This document shows positions 31,546-45,800 of a stretch of 64,000 nucleotides of DNA, one piece after another; position 1 is the first letter of the stretch, and each line of letters starts with the position of its first letter. The notes below the pieces were generated by a model that saw nothing but the letters and a program-made list of their open reading frames with translations, did no database searches and was not told the DNA's origin. The DNA is taken from NCBI GenBank assembly GCA_030386875.1, contig JASJYW010000026.1, positions 15,208,246 through 15,272,245 of the forward strand. The letters run 5' to 3'. This DNA is from Morinoia aosen. Lineage: Eukaryota > Arthropoda > Malacostraca > Amphipoda > Talitridae. The position numbers were made by a program, and so were the translations under genes.

Positions 31546-33141
31546 AAGAAGTATCCAGCCATAAAATTTGGTTCAATATTTGACATAAATTCGAACCATA
31601 ACTAATTTCTCATCAGTTGGCTCTCCTAACACTTTGGCTGCGGTAGATAAAACTGGAGTTTAATATTTATCTCAAATTTAAAGTCGATGTTTGTCAGTAA
31701 TGTTGATAATAGCGAGCATTAACTGGACCGTGCCTTCATTGAGTTTTCATTAAGTATTTATGAAGAATGAGTTTGTGGCTACTGGTCGATCAGCCGCTTA
31801 CATTTATATGTTATGCTACTGTTAGTATTTATTAGTATTGACTTGGATTGCAGGAAATGGCTCACGGCGCAGTCAAAGTGTTAAGAAACCTTCTTAATAT
31901 TCTCCAGCGTAATCAGCCGGCTACTCAATACAGCCCGGCGCGTGGGTTCCACGTACAGTATTCCGGAGACGGGGGGAGGGAAATAATTCCACTTCTAATC
32001 ACTACCTCTGCCCTGCAAAATGAGACTTTCATTAGGATGTCCTTTGTTGGTACACACCGCGTGTGTAGATTCCCATTGAAGTATTCATTCTTCTACAGGA
32101 ATAATGATCACGTCGTGTTATGGCTAAATGTATGAGTAAAACATTCACAATCAAAATTGATAATGATAATATGTAATTAATAACTGGTGTATGTGTGAAA
32201 TCTAATGGTAATAGTATCCACTATTTATGTGCAGTTTTGCCCAGAGACGTCGTAGATGCAGAGATGGAACCATCCAGAGTTCTGCACTGCTTCCTCGCTG
32301 CGGTTATTTCAAGTTATGGCAAGAAAGTCAACACTCCAGCACTTACTCATGGGAATCCTGTCATATCGCCTAAATTAAGATCTGTGATTTAAGCATCCAA
32401 ATTCAATGAAAACTTAACTTACTTTGATGCAACTCACTGGACGCCGTAGCTTTTAAATATATATGGTGCTTGGCTTCAGGGAGGTAAAATGACAGATCCT
32501 TTAGTTGAGAGATCCATTTTCCACTTCTCTTGAAATTGAAGATAAAACTTGGTTACTAAATCCTCAAAAAATTAAAATAATAACTTTGTTACTATGTTTG
32601 TAACGAACCTTGGATGTTCATTGCGGACATCTTGCCAGCACCTTTATATTACTTTAAAAAGTTTTTCCCTCTTTAATCAAGTGCGCTGGATACCTCTCGT
32701 TAGACACTTTGAACAGAACATGAACGGCTACACCTAGTGAACGGATTCCCCATTTGGGAGTTCGGGTCCTACAAATTTCTTATTCATTCATGTGGGAACA
32801 CTTATGACGTAATTGAAGAGTTTGCCGTGCTTCTTCTTACATGATAATAAAAAAATATTTTTATTTGAGCTCTGAAGTGTAAAGATAAGAACCTTTACCG
32901 AAGATGAGCTCAATTTTTCTCCATGAATGGTCTTCTTGATCTGTGCGAAAAGAGCAGGAATTTGTTATGCCACTATTAATCTATATTCGTATCGACTTGG
33001 ATTGCAGGAAAATCTTTTCCAATATGTAGAGGTTATGCATATGCCATAGTTTATTGATTGGTAGTCAAGTAATGTAGGTATTTTTTAAAACTTCATTGAG
33101 AAACGATGTTCATTTAGAACTTTAAGCACGTAGTACATGTA
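31546..33141. other. Non-coding stretch with an unrecognised plus-strand ORF
   Basis: A frame open at 31848-32135 (QEMAHGAVKVLRNLLNILQ..., TGA stop) follows GATTGCAG, a possible acceptor, and is less AT-rich than its surroundings. However, the same 5-prime context (CGACTTGGATTGCAGGAAA) recurs at about 32994-33012 without the ORF, which suggests a repeat rather than an exon. A 65-codon frame at 32195-32392 is not recognised. Nothing else seen. Confidence 0.3.
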
Positions 33142-33352
33142 CAGTTAGCGCCGAAATTATTCGTACACCCCTCGTCTTTCAAAACTTCCTAGAGTTACTC
33201 AAAAACAATTGTTGCTACAGTCATAAGATTTTCACAGGATGTGAAACACATATTAGTGGCAATAGTACGAAGTTTCTAGAACAAAATATTATTTTTAAAA
33301 TATTTTACAAGCTGAACTTCAGAAACACGATAAGACAAAATTATTCATTCAG
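33142..33352. repeat. Tc1 left terminal inverted repeat
   Basis: Pairs with about 34590-34793. Conserved stretches include the outer 20 bases, GTTTCTAGAACAAAATATTA and AAGCTGAACTTCAGAAACACG. Long inverted ends of this kind usually carry inner and outer transposase-binding sites. Confidence 0.8.
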
Positions 33353-33399
33353 TGAGTAGTATTACTCTTTTTCGAGGTGAATCTACCAATTGAGTACAT

Positions 33400-34421
<1,022 letters not shown>

Positions 34422-34589
34422 GCTAGTGTACGAATGACAAAGCTCAACTCCTCTGGCTTCCCGTTAGCTCTCACAATTTTTTAGAATGATCTCACTTTTA
34501 TAATGTTCATGAAAATTTTAAACACAATTTTTTTCAATCAAACAAGTATAACTGTAAAACCTTCTCAATGAAATGTAATGTTCTCAATT

Positions 34590-34793
34590 GGGTGAATGTT
34601 TTTGTTATTTCGTGTTTCTGAAGTTCAGCTTGTTAATTCTTTTAAAAATAATATTTTGTTTTAGAAACTTCGTATTATTGTCGCTAATATGTGCTTCAAA
34701 CACTGAAAATCTTATGCCTGGGGCAACAATAGTTTTTGGGTAATTCTGGAAAGGTATGAGAGACGTGGATGTACGAATAATTTCCGCTAACTG
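34590..34793. repeat. Tc1 right terminal inverted repeat
   Basis: Reverse complement of the left end with scattered substitutions and small indels, for example CGTGTTTCTGAAGTTCAGCTT, split from TAATATTTTGTTTTAGAAAC by AT-rich bases. Confidence 0.8.
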
Positions 34794-36876
34794 CCTTTAT
34801 CATTTGTGTAGTGTCTATCTGTTGGCTCAAACTGGCAGTTAGGTTTCACTGGCAGCGAGTGACACTCAGTATGACAGTATGTTCTATTCAGGCACACTCG
34901 TGGTGAAAAGGTAAATTTGAAAACACCGGGATACACAGAAATTAACTCTCGTTCTTTGATAAACGATCAGCAGTCTATCAGAAATCTTTTTCGAAAAATT
35001 CCGTAAATACAGTGTGGGACATCTAGGTGGAGAGTCTATTTATGTGTCTCGAAATTCCCTGGGTTTCGGAATGAACCTGCGTTGACTTCTGTTACTTCGT
35101 GGTTCTGTGTGACGAACATGACCAAATGTAACAAATAAATATTTCCACGCCACAGCGACTTATATTTCCGTTCCGACTTTGGTGTATTCATTTTTTATCG
35201 TTGATGAAACTTTGATACGGATGTGTGAATTTTTATTTCCTAATAGATTTTAATTAGACCCAAATATTTTTTACTTAGTAAGTCAGTAATGGAGTTCTTG
35301 CAGACTTACCTTGGTTACTACATTTCGGAATCTGTGTTTTATTCGCCTATGCACTACACTGGAATTACTATAGCTTTGGTTGATTAGATGACTTCGTATA
35401 TTACTCCCATGCTTTATATTACTCCTGCCTGCTGGTACGCACAATCTAAAGGCTGCAAATGATTCCACCAACAATCCAAGAAGATTTAGTAGATGAATAT
35501 CGAGGCTAACTTTCAGATGTCGAAATGGCTAAACAGGATACACTTTTAGGTATTTTTTCGACACATATTATCACAGAAAGCGGACAGAAAATTTATTCCT
35601 GCTGTTACCATTATCATTACCGTTCTTTATTACAAACACAGAAAAGAGGGGAGGTTGCACCAAAAGAAAATGTTTGGTAAAATTTACGTGACTCAGAAGT
35701 GAAATAAAGAATATATATACGCATTAAAGCGAAATTGTTACGAGATATGATTCCGTAATTAGTTTTCAACTATCATGAGCTAAAACTAAATTCTGTGACA
35801 TCTTAGGGCAATGCTAGTGAAACTCATACACGAGCATGATAAGCGTGACTTCAAAATATTTTAAATATTAACGTTTATGAAGTCCTCTAACTGAAACTTT
35901 TACTCCTGTACGTGGGCTAAACCTTAGTTCTCCAGATTGCAATTTGATCAGAGATCAGTGTTACCGAAGACATTTCAGATGATTTAAAATATACTTTATG
36001 AGCACTACAAGTAGTGAGCAACAGAAAAGTTAGTGTTAGGCTATGTTAAATGGCAAGAAAAATAATTCGGTTAGTGTTCAATTAGTAAATTGATTTTTTT
36101 CCATTTCATATTCCTGAGAGGCCGCAGATTTATTAATTGCAGATAGCATAAACGCAACCGGCACAATAACCTTCATTGATTGTTATAGAGCAAGAACCAC
36201 TATTTTTTCTGGATGAAACGTTTCTTATAAATGAAATACCCCCCAACTGTAGAATGAGCAGCACAAATATGATATGGTGAAAATGAATCAGTTGATAAAG
36301 AGAAAATTTTCAACAACGTGTCTGGAGAGAATATCCACCTACTAAATTTACCTCAACCAATAGTATCAGATCCAGAAATGAGCGTTAAAATGAAATGGGA
36401 AATTAGAAGCACGGACATACACAGCTAGAAGAATATCGTGTGTGAATAAACGTGTTTAAATAAAAATCCTCAACCGAATGCGCCTAATTTTTATTACTTT
36501 AACAAGCGTAGAATGCTAAAATAAAGAATATTACTATTGCTGAAAATGAAACACTTCAGTAAAATAATCAATTTGGAACTAAAAACAAAGATAAGAAGAT
36601 GAAAAATGGGAGGAGCTTAGTGTACTTGATGAACCAATGGCAAAGCTGCTTTCAAAACGTCGTAGGGAGAGCTTCACTGGCGTTTAGTCTAGTAAAAAAG
36701 ATCTCGAATGCACCTCGCTTTGAACCGATGAAGTCGACCAGAACCGAGAAGTCTACTAATGCATCCTCTCAATGACTTTCTCAGCGATACCGAGGTACTC
36801 TACTAGAGTCCACTAGTCTAGTACATTTTTTCCGGAGGAAAAAATGCAAATAGCCCACTAACGCTTTCCACCCTTC
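34794..36876. other. AT-rich non-coding stretch up to the satellite
   Basis: No gene, repeat or RNA recognised. The last 70 bases contain ACTAG-type short repeats (ACTCTACTAGAGTCCACTAG) directly before the satellite begins at about 36877. The border is abrupt, with no transposon end or target duplication recognised. Confidence 0.45.
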
Positions 36877-39800
36877 AAATGCGTGTTTTGGGCCATTCCT
36901 AGGCCGAATGCGTTGAAAATCACGTCGTTTGCTGTTTCCCGTGGCGACATAGGCGGAAATTGCATGTTTAGCCGATTCCACGGTCGACAGAGCTAAAATG
37001 CGTGTTTTGGGCCATTCCTAGGCCGAATGCGGTGAAAATCACGTCGTTTGCTGTTTCCCGTGGCGACATAGGCGGAAAGTGCATATTTAGTCGTTTTCAC
37101 GGTCGACAGAGCTGAAATGCGTGTTTGGGGCCATTCCTAGGCCGAATGCGGTGAAAATCACGTCGTTTGCTGTTTCCCGTGGCGACATAGGCGGAAAGTG
37201 CATATTTAGCCGATTCCACGGTCGACAGAGCTAAAATGCCTGTTTTGGGCCATTCCTAGGCCGAATGCGGTGAAAATCACGTCGTTTGCTGTTTCCGGTT
37301 GCGAAATAGGCGGAAAGTGCATATATAGCCGATTCAGCGGTCGACAGAGCTAAAATGCGTGTTTTGGGCCATTCCTAGGCCGAATGCGGTGAAAATCACG
37401 TCGTTTGCTGTTTCCTGTGGCGACATAGGCGGAAAGTGCATATTTAGCCGATTCCACGGTCGACAGAGCTAAAATGCGTGTTTTGGGCCATTCCTAGGCC
37501 GAATGCGGTGAAAATCACGTCGTTTGCGGTTTCCCGTGGCGACATAGGCGGAAAGTGCATATTTAGCCGATTCCACGGTCGACAGGGCTAAAATGCGTGT
37601 TTTTGGCCATTCCTTGGCCGAATGCGGTGAAAATCACGTCGTTTGCTGTTTCCCGTGGCGACATAGGCGGAAAGTGCATATTTAGCCGATTCCACGGTCG
37701 ACAGAGCTAAATTGCGTGTTTTGGGCCATTCCTAGGCCGAATGCGGTGAAAATCACGTCGTTTGCTGTTTCCCGTGGCGACATAGGCGGAAAGTGCATAT
37801 TTAGCCGTTTCCACGGTCGACAGAGCTAAAATGCGTGTTTTGGGCCATTCCTAGGCCGAATGCGGTGAAAATCAGGTCGTTTGCTGTTTCCCGTGGCGAC
37901 ATAGGCGCAAAGTGCATATTTAGCCGTTTCCACGGTCGACAGGGCTAAAATGCGTGTTTTGGGCCATTCCTAGGCAGAATGCGGTGAAAATCACGTCGTT
38001 TGCTGTTTCCCGTGGCGACATAGGCGGAAAGTGCATATTTAGCCGTTTCCACGGTCGAACGAGCTAAAATGCGTGTTTTGGGCCATTCCTAGGCCGAATG
38101 CGGTGAAAATCACGTCGTTTGCAGTTCCCCTTGGCGACATAGGCGGAAAGTGCATATTAAGCCGTTTCCACGGTCGACAGGGCTAAAATGCGTGTTTTGG
38201 GCCATTCCTAGGCCGAATGCGGTGAAAATCACGTCGTTTGCTGTTTCCCGTGGCGACATAGGCGGAAAGTGCATATTTAGCCGATTCAGCGGTCGACAGA
38301 GCTAAAATGCATGTTCTGGGCCATTCCTAGGCCGAATGCGGTGAAAATCACTTCGTTTGCTGTTTCCCGTGGCGACATAGGCGGAAAGTGCATATTTAGC
38401 CGATTCCACGGTCGACAGAGCTAAAATGCATGTTTTGGGCCATTCCTAGGCCGAATGCGGTGAAAATCACGTCGTTTGCTGTTTCCCGTGGCGACATAGG
38501 CGGAAAGTGCATATTTAGCCGGTTCCACGGTCGACAGGGCAAAATGCGTGTTTTGGGCCATTCTTAGGCCGAATGCGGTGAAAATCACGTCGTTTGCTGT
38601 TTCCCGTGGCGACACAGGCGGAAAGTGCATATTTAGCCGTTTCCACGGTCGACAGAGCTAAAATGCGTGTTTTGGGCCATTCCAAGGCCGAATGCGGTGA
38701 AAATCACTTCGTTTGCTGTTTCCCGTGGCGACATAGGCGGAAAATGCATATTTAGCCGATTCCACGGTCGACAGAGCTAAAATGCGTGTTTTGGGCCATT
38801 CCTAGGCCGAATGCGGTGAAAATCACGTCGTTTGCTGTTTCCCGTGGCGACATAGGCGGAAAGTGCATATTTAGCCGGTTCCACGGTCGACAGGGCAAAA
38901 TGCGTGTTTTGGGCCGTTCTTAGGCCGAATGCGGTGAAAATCACGTCGTTTGCTGTTTCCCGTGGCGACATAGGCGGAAAGTGCATATTTAGCCGTTTCC
39001 ACGGTCGACAGGGCTAAAATGCGTGTTTTGGGCCATTTCTAGGCCGAATGCGGTGAAAATCACGTCGTTTGCTGTTTGCCCTGGCGACATAGGCGGAAAG
39101 TGCATATTTAGCCGATTCCACGGTCGACAGGGCTAAAATGCGTGTTTTGGGCCATTCCTAGGCCGAATGCGGTGAAAATCACGTCGTTTGCTGTTTCACG
39201 TGGCGACATAGGCGGAAAGTGCATATTTAGCCGTTTCCACGGTCGACAGAGCTAAAATGCGTGTTTTGGGCCATTCCTAGGCCGAATGCGGTGAAAATCA
39301 CGTCGTTTGCTGTTTCCCGTGGCGACCTAGGCGGAAAGTGCATATTTAGCCGATTCCACGGTCGACAGAGCTAAATTGCGTGTTTTGGGCCATTTCTAGG
39401 CCGAATGCGGTGAAATCACGTCGTTTGCTGTTTCCCGTGGCGACATAGGCGGAAAGTGCATATTTAGCCGTTTCCACGGTCTACAGAGCTAAAATGCGTG
39501 TTTTGGGCCATTCCTAGGCCGAATGCGGTGAAAATCACGTCGTTTGCTGTTTCCCGTGGCGACATAGGCGGAAAGTGCATATTTAGCCGTTTCCACGGTC
39601 GACAGGGCTAAAATGCGTGTTTTGGGCCATTCCTAGGCTGAATGCGGTGAAAATCACGTCGTTTGCTGTTTCCCGTGGCGACATAGGCGGAAAGTGCATA
39701 TTTAGCCGATTCCACGGTCGACAGGGCTAAAATGCGTGTTTTGGGCCATTCCTAGGCCGAATGCGGTGAAAATCACGTCGTTTGCTGTTTCCCGTGGCGA

Positions 39801-42800
39801 CATAGGCGGAAAGTGCATATTTAGCCGATTCCACGGTCGACCGGGCTAAAATGCGTGTTTTGGGCCATTCCTATGCCGAATGCGGTGAAAATCACGTCGT
39901 TTGCTGTTTCACGTGGCGACATAGGCGGAAAGTGCATATTTAGCCGTTTCCACGGTCGACAGAGCTAAAATGCGTGTTTTGGGCCATTCCTAGGCCGAAT
40001 GCGGTGAAAATCACGTCGTTTGCTGTTTCCCGTGGCGACATAGGCGGAAAGTGCATATTTAGCCCATTCCACGGTCGACAGAGCTAAATTGCGTGTTTTG
40101 GGTCATTTCTAGGCCGAATGCGGTGAAATCACGTCGTTTGCTGTTTCCCGTGGCGACATAGGCGGAAAGTGCATATTTAGCCGTTTCCACGGTCTACAGA
40201 GCTAAAATGCGTGTTTTGGGTCATTCCTAGGCCGAATGCGGTGAAAATCACGTCGTTTGCTGTTTCCCGTGGCGACATAGGCGGAAAGTGCATATTAGGC
40301 CGTTTCCACGGTCGACAGGGCTGAAATGCGTGTTTTGGGCCATTCCTAGGCCGAATGCGGTGAAAATCACGTCGTTTGCTGTTTCCCGTGGCGACATAGG
40401 CGGAAAGTGCATATTTAGCCGTTTCCACGGTCGACAGAGCTAAAATGCGTGTTTTGGGCCATTCCTAGGCCGAATGCGGTGAAAATCACGTCGTTTGCTG
40501 TTTCCCGTGGCGACATAGGCGAAAAGTGCATATTTAGCCGATTCCACGGTCGACAGAGCTAAAATGCGTGTTTTGGGCCATTCCTGGGCCGAATGCGGTG
40601 AAAATCACGTCGTTTGCTGTTTCCCGTGGCGACATAGGCGGAAAGTGCATATTTAGCCGTTTCCACGGTCGACAGAGCTAAAATGCGTGTTTTGGGCCAT
40701 TCCTAGGCCGAATGCGGTGAAAATCACGTCGTTTGCTGTTTCCCGTGGCGACATAGGCGGAAAGTGCATATTCAGCCGAGTCCACGGTCGACAGAGCTAA
40801 AATGCGTGTTTTGGGCCATTCCTAGGCCGAATGCGGTGAAAATCACGTCGTTTGCTGTTTCCCGTCCCGACATAGTCGGAAAGTGCATATTTAGCCGATT
40901 CCACGGTCGACAGAGCTAAAATGCGTGTTTTGGGCCATTCCTAGGCCGAATGCGGTGAAAATCCCGTCGTTTGCTGTTTCCCGTGGCGACATAGGCGGAA
41001 AGTGCATATTTAGCCGTTTTCACGGTCGACAGGGCTAAAATGCGTGTTTTGGGCCATTCCTAGGCCGAATGCGGTGAAAATCACGTCGTTTGCGGTTTCC
41101 CGTGGCGACATAGGCGGAAAGTGCATATTTAGCCGTTTCCACGGTCGACAGAGCTAAAATGCGTGTTTTGGGCCATTCCTAGGCCGAAAGCGGTGAAAAT
41201 CACGTCGTTTGCTGTTTCCCGTGGCGACATAGGCGGAAAGTGCATATTTAGCCGATTCCACGGTCGACAGAGCTAAAATGCGTGTTTTGGGCCATTCCTA
41301 GGCCGAATGCGGTGAAAATCACGTCGTTTGCTGTTTCCCGTGGCGACATAGGCGGAAAGTGCATATTTAGCCGTATCCACGGTCGACAGAGCTAAAATGC
41401 GTGTTTTGGGCCATTCCTAGGCCGAATGCGGTGAAAATCACGTCGTTTGCTGTTTCCCGTGGCGACATAGGCGGAAAGTGCATATTTAGCCGATTCAGCG
41501 GTCGACAGAGCTAAAATGCGTGTTTTGGGCCATTCCTAGGCCGAATGCGGTGAAAATCACGTCGTTTGCTGTTTCCCGTGGCGACATAGGCGGAAAGTGC
41601 ATATTTAGCCGTTTCCACGGTCGACAGGGCTAAAATGCGTGTTTTGGGCCATTCCTAGGCCGAATGCGGTGAAAATAACGTCGTTTGCTGTTTCCCGTGG
41701 CGACATAGGCGGAAAGTGCATATTTAGCTGTTTCCACGGTCGACAGAGCTAAAATGCGTGTTTTGGGCCATTCCTAGGCCGAATGTGTTGAAAATCAAGT
41801 CGTTTGCTGTTTCCCGTGGCGACATAGGCGGAAAGTGCATATTTAGCCGATTCCACGGTCGACAGAGCTAAAATGCGTGTTTTGGGCCATTCCTAGGCCG
41901 AATGCGGTGAAAATCACGTCGTTTGCTCTTTCCCGTGGCGACATAGGCGGAAAGTGCATATTTAGCCGTTTTCACGGTCGACAGAGCTAAAATGCGTGTT
42001 TGGGGCCATTCCTAGGCCGAATGCGGTGAAAATCACGTCGTTTGCTGTTTCCCGTGGCGACATAGGCGGAAAGTGCATATTTAGCCGATTCCACGGTCGA
42101 CAGAGCTAAAATGCGTGTTTTGGGCCATTCCTAGGCTGAATGCGGTGAAAATCACGTCGTTTGCTGTTTCCCGTGGCGAAATAGGCGGAAAGTGCATATA
42201 TAGCCGATTCAGCGGTCGACAGAGCTAAAATGCGAGTTTTGGGCCATTCCTAGGCCGAATGCGGTGAAAATCACGTCGTTTGCTGTTTCCTGTGGCGACA
42301 TAGGCGGAAAGTGCATATTTAGCCGATTCCACGGTCGACAGAGCTAAAATGCGTGTTTTGGGCCATTCCTAGGCCGAATGCGGTGAAAATCACGTCGTTT
42401 GCTGTTTCCCGTGGCGACATAGGCGGAAAGTGCATATTTAGCCGATTCCACGGTCGACAGAGCTAAAATGCGTGTTTTGGGCCATTCCTATGCCGAATGC
42501 GGTGAACATCACGTCGTTTGCTGTTTCCCGTGGCGAAATAGGCGGAAAGTGCATATATAGCCGATTCAGCGGTCGACGGAGCTAAAATGCGTATTTTGGG
42601 CCATTCCTAGGCCGAATGCGGTGAAAATCACGTCGTTTGCTGTTTCCTGTGGCGACATACGCGGAAAGTGCATATTTAGCCGATTCCACGGTCGACAGGG
42701 CTAAAATGCGTGTTTTTGGCCATTCCTAGGCCGAATGCGTTGAAAGTCACGTCGTTTGCTGTTTCCCGTGGCGACATAGGCGGAAAGTGCATATTCAGCC

Positions 42801-45800
42801 GATTCCACGGTCGACAGAGCTAAAATGCGTGTTTTGGGCGATTCCTAGGCCGAATGCGGTGAAAATCCCGTCGTTTGCTGTTTCCCGTGGCGCATAGGCG
42901 GAAAGAGCATATTTAGCCGTTTCCACGGTCGACAGGGCTAAAATGCGTGTTTTGGGCCATTCCTAGGCCGAATGCGGTGAAAATCACGTCGTTTGCTGTT
43001 TCCCGTGGCGACATAGGCGGAAAGTGCATATTTAGCCTTTTCCACGGTCGACAGAGCTAAAATGCGTGTTTTGGGCCATTCCTAGGCCGAAAGCGGTGAA
43101 AATCACGTCGTTTGCTGTTTCCCGTGGCGACATAGGCGGGAAGTGCATATTTAGCCGATTCCACGGTCGACAGAGCTAAAATGCGTGTTTTGGGCCATTC
43201 CTAGGCCGAATGCGGTGAAAATCACGTCGTTTGCTGTTTCCCGTGGCGACATAGGCGGAAAGTGCATATTTAGCCGATTCAGCGGTCGACAGAGCTAAAA
43301 TGCGTGTTTTGGGCCATTCCTAGGCCGAATGCGGTGAAAATCACGTCGTTTGCTGTTTCCCGTGGCGACATAGGCGGAAAGTGCATATTTAGCCGTTTCC
43401 TCCACGGTCGACAGGGCTAAAATGCGTGTTTTGGGCCATTCCTAGGCCGAATGCGGTGAAAATAACGTCGTTTGCTGTTTCCCGTGGCGACATAGGCGGA
43501 AAGTGCATATTTAGCCGTTTCCACGGTCGACAGAGCTAAAATGCGTGTTTTGGGCCATTCCTAGGCCGAATGCGTTGAAAATCACGTCGTTTGCTGTTTC
43601 CCGTGGCGACATAGGCGGAAAGTGCATATTTAGCCGATTCCACGGTCGACAGAGCTAAAATGCGTGTTTTGGGCCATTCCTAGGCCGAATGCGGTGAAAA
43701 TCACGTCGTTTGCTCTTTCCCGTGGCGACATAGGCGGAAAGTGCATATTTAGCCGTTTTCACGGTCGACAGAGCTAAAATGCGTGTTTGGGGCCATTCCT
43801 AGGCCGAATGCGGTGAAAATCACGTCGTTTGCTGTTTCCCGTGGCGACATAGGCGGAAAGTGCATATTTAGCCAATTCCACGGTCGACAGAGCTAAAATG
43901 CGTGTTTTGGGCCATTCCTAGGCCGAATGCGGTGAACATCACGTCGTTTGCTGTTTCCCGTGGCGAAATAGGCGGAAAGTGCATATATAGCCGATTCAGC
44001 GGTCGACAGAGCTAAAATGCGTGTTTTGGGCCATTCCTAGGCCGAATGCGGTGAAAATCACGTCGTTTGCTGTTTCCTGTGGCGACATAGGCGGAAAGTG
44101 CATATTTAGCCGATTCCACTGTCGACAGAGCTAAAATGCGTGTTTTGGGCCATTCCTAGGCCGAATGCGGTGAAAATCACGTCGTTTGCTGTTTCCCGTG
44201 GCGACATAGGCGGAAAGTGCATATTTAGCCGATTCCACGGTCGACAGAGCTAAAATGCGTGTTTTGGGCCATTCCTAGGCCGAATGCGGTGAAAATCTCG
44301 TCGTTTGCTGTTTCCCGTGGTGACATAGGCGGAAAGTGCATATTTAGCCGTTTTCCACGGTCGACAGAGCTGAAATGCGTGTTTTGGGCCATTCCTAGGC
44401 CGAATGCGGTGAAAATCACGTCGTTTGCGGTTTCCCGTGGCGACATAGGCGGAAAGTGCATATTTAGCCGATTCCACGGTCGACAGGGCTAAAATGCGTG
44501 TTTTTGGCCATTCCTAGGCCGAATGCGGTGAAAGTCACGTCGTTTGCTGTTTCCCGTGGCGACATAGGCGGGAAGTGCATATTTAGCCGATTCCACGGTC
44601 GACAGGGCTAAAATGCGTGTTTTGGGCCATTCCTAGGCCGAATGCGGTGAAAATCACGTCGTTTGCTGTTTCCCGTGGCGACATAGGCGGAAAGTGCATA
44701 TTTAGCCGATTCCACGGTCGACAGAGCTAAATTGCGTGTTATGGGCCATTCCTAGGCCGAAGCGGTGAAAATCACGTCGTTTGCTGTTTCCCGTGGCGAC
44801 ATAGGCGGAAAGTGCATATTTAGCCGTTTCCACGGTCGACAGAGCTAAAATGCGTGTTTTGGGCCATTCCTAGGCCGAATGCGGTGAAAATCAGGTCGTT
44901 TGCTGTTTCCCGTGGCGACATAGGCGCAAAGTGCATATTTAGCCGTTTCCACGGTCGACAGGGCTAAAATGCGTGTTTTGGGCCATTCCTAGGCCGAATG
45001 CGGTGAAAATCACGTCGTTTGCTGTTTCCCGTGGCGACATAGGCGGAAAGTGCATATTTAGCCGTTTCCACGGTCGACAGAGCTAAAATGCGTGTTTTGG
45101 GCCATTCCTAGGCCGAATGCGGTGAAAATCACGTCGTTTGCTGTTTCCCGTGGCGACATAGGCGGAAAGTGCATATTAAGCCGTTTCCACGGTCGACAGG
45201 GCTAAAATGCGTGTTTTGGGCCATTCCTAGGCCGAATGCGGTGAAAATCACGTCGTTTGCTGTTTCCCGTGGCGACATAGGCGGAAAGTGCATATTTAGC
45301 CGATTCAGCGGTCGACAGAGCTAAAATGCATGTTCTGGGCCATTCCTAGGCCGAATGCGGTGAAAATCACTTCGTTTGCTGTTTCCCGTGGCGACATAGG
45401 CGGAAAGTGCATATTTAGCCGATTCCACGGTCGACAGAGCTAAAATGCGTGTTTTGGGCCATTCCTAGGCCGAATGCGGTGAAAATCACGTCGTTTGCTG
45501 TTTCCCGTGGCGACATAGGCGGAAAGTGCATATATAGCCGATTCCACGGTCGACAGAGCTAAAATGCGTGTTTTGGGCCATTCCTAGGCCGAATGCGGGG
45601 AAAAACACGTCGTTTGCTGTTTCCCGTGGCAAAATAGGCGGAAAGTGCATATTTAGCCGGTTCCACGGTCGACAGGGCAAAATGCGTGTTTTGGGCCATT
45701 CTTAGGCCGAATGCGGTGAAAATCACGTCGTTTGCTGTTTCCCGTGGCGACATAGGCGGAAAGTGCATATTTAGCCGTTTCCACGGTCGACAGAGCTAAA

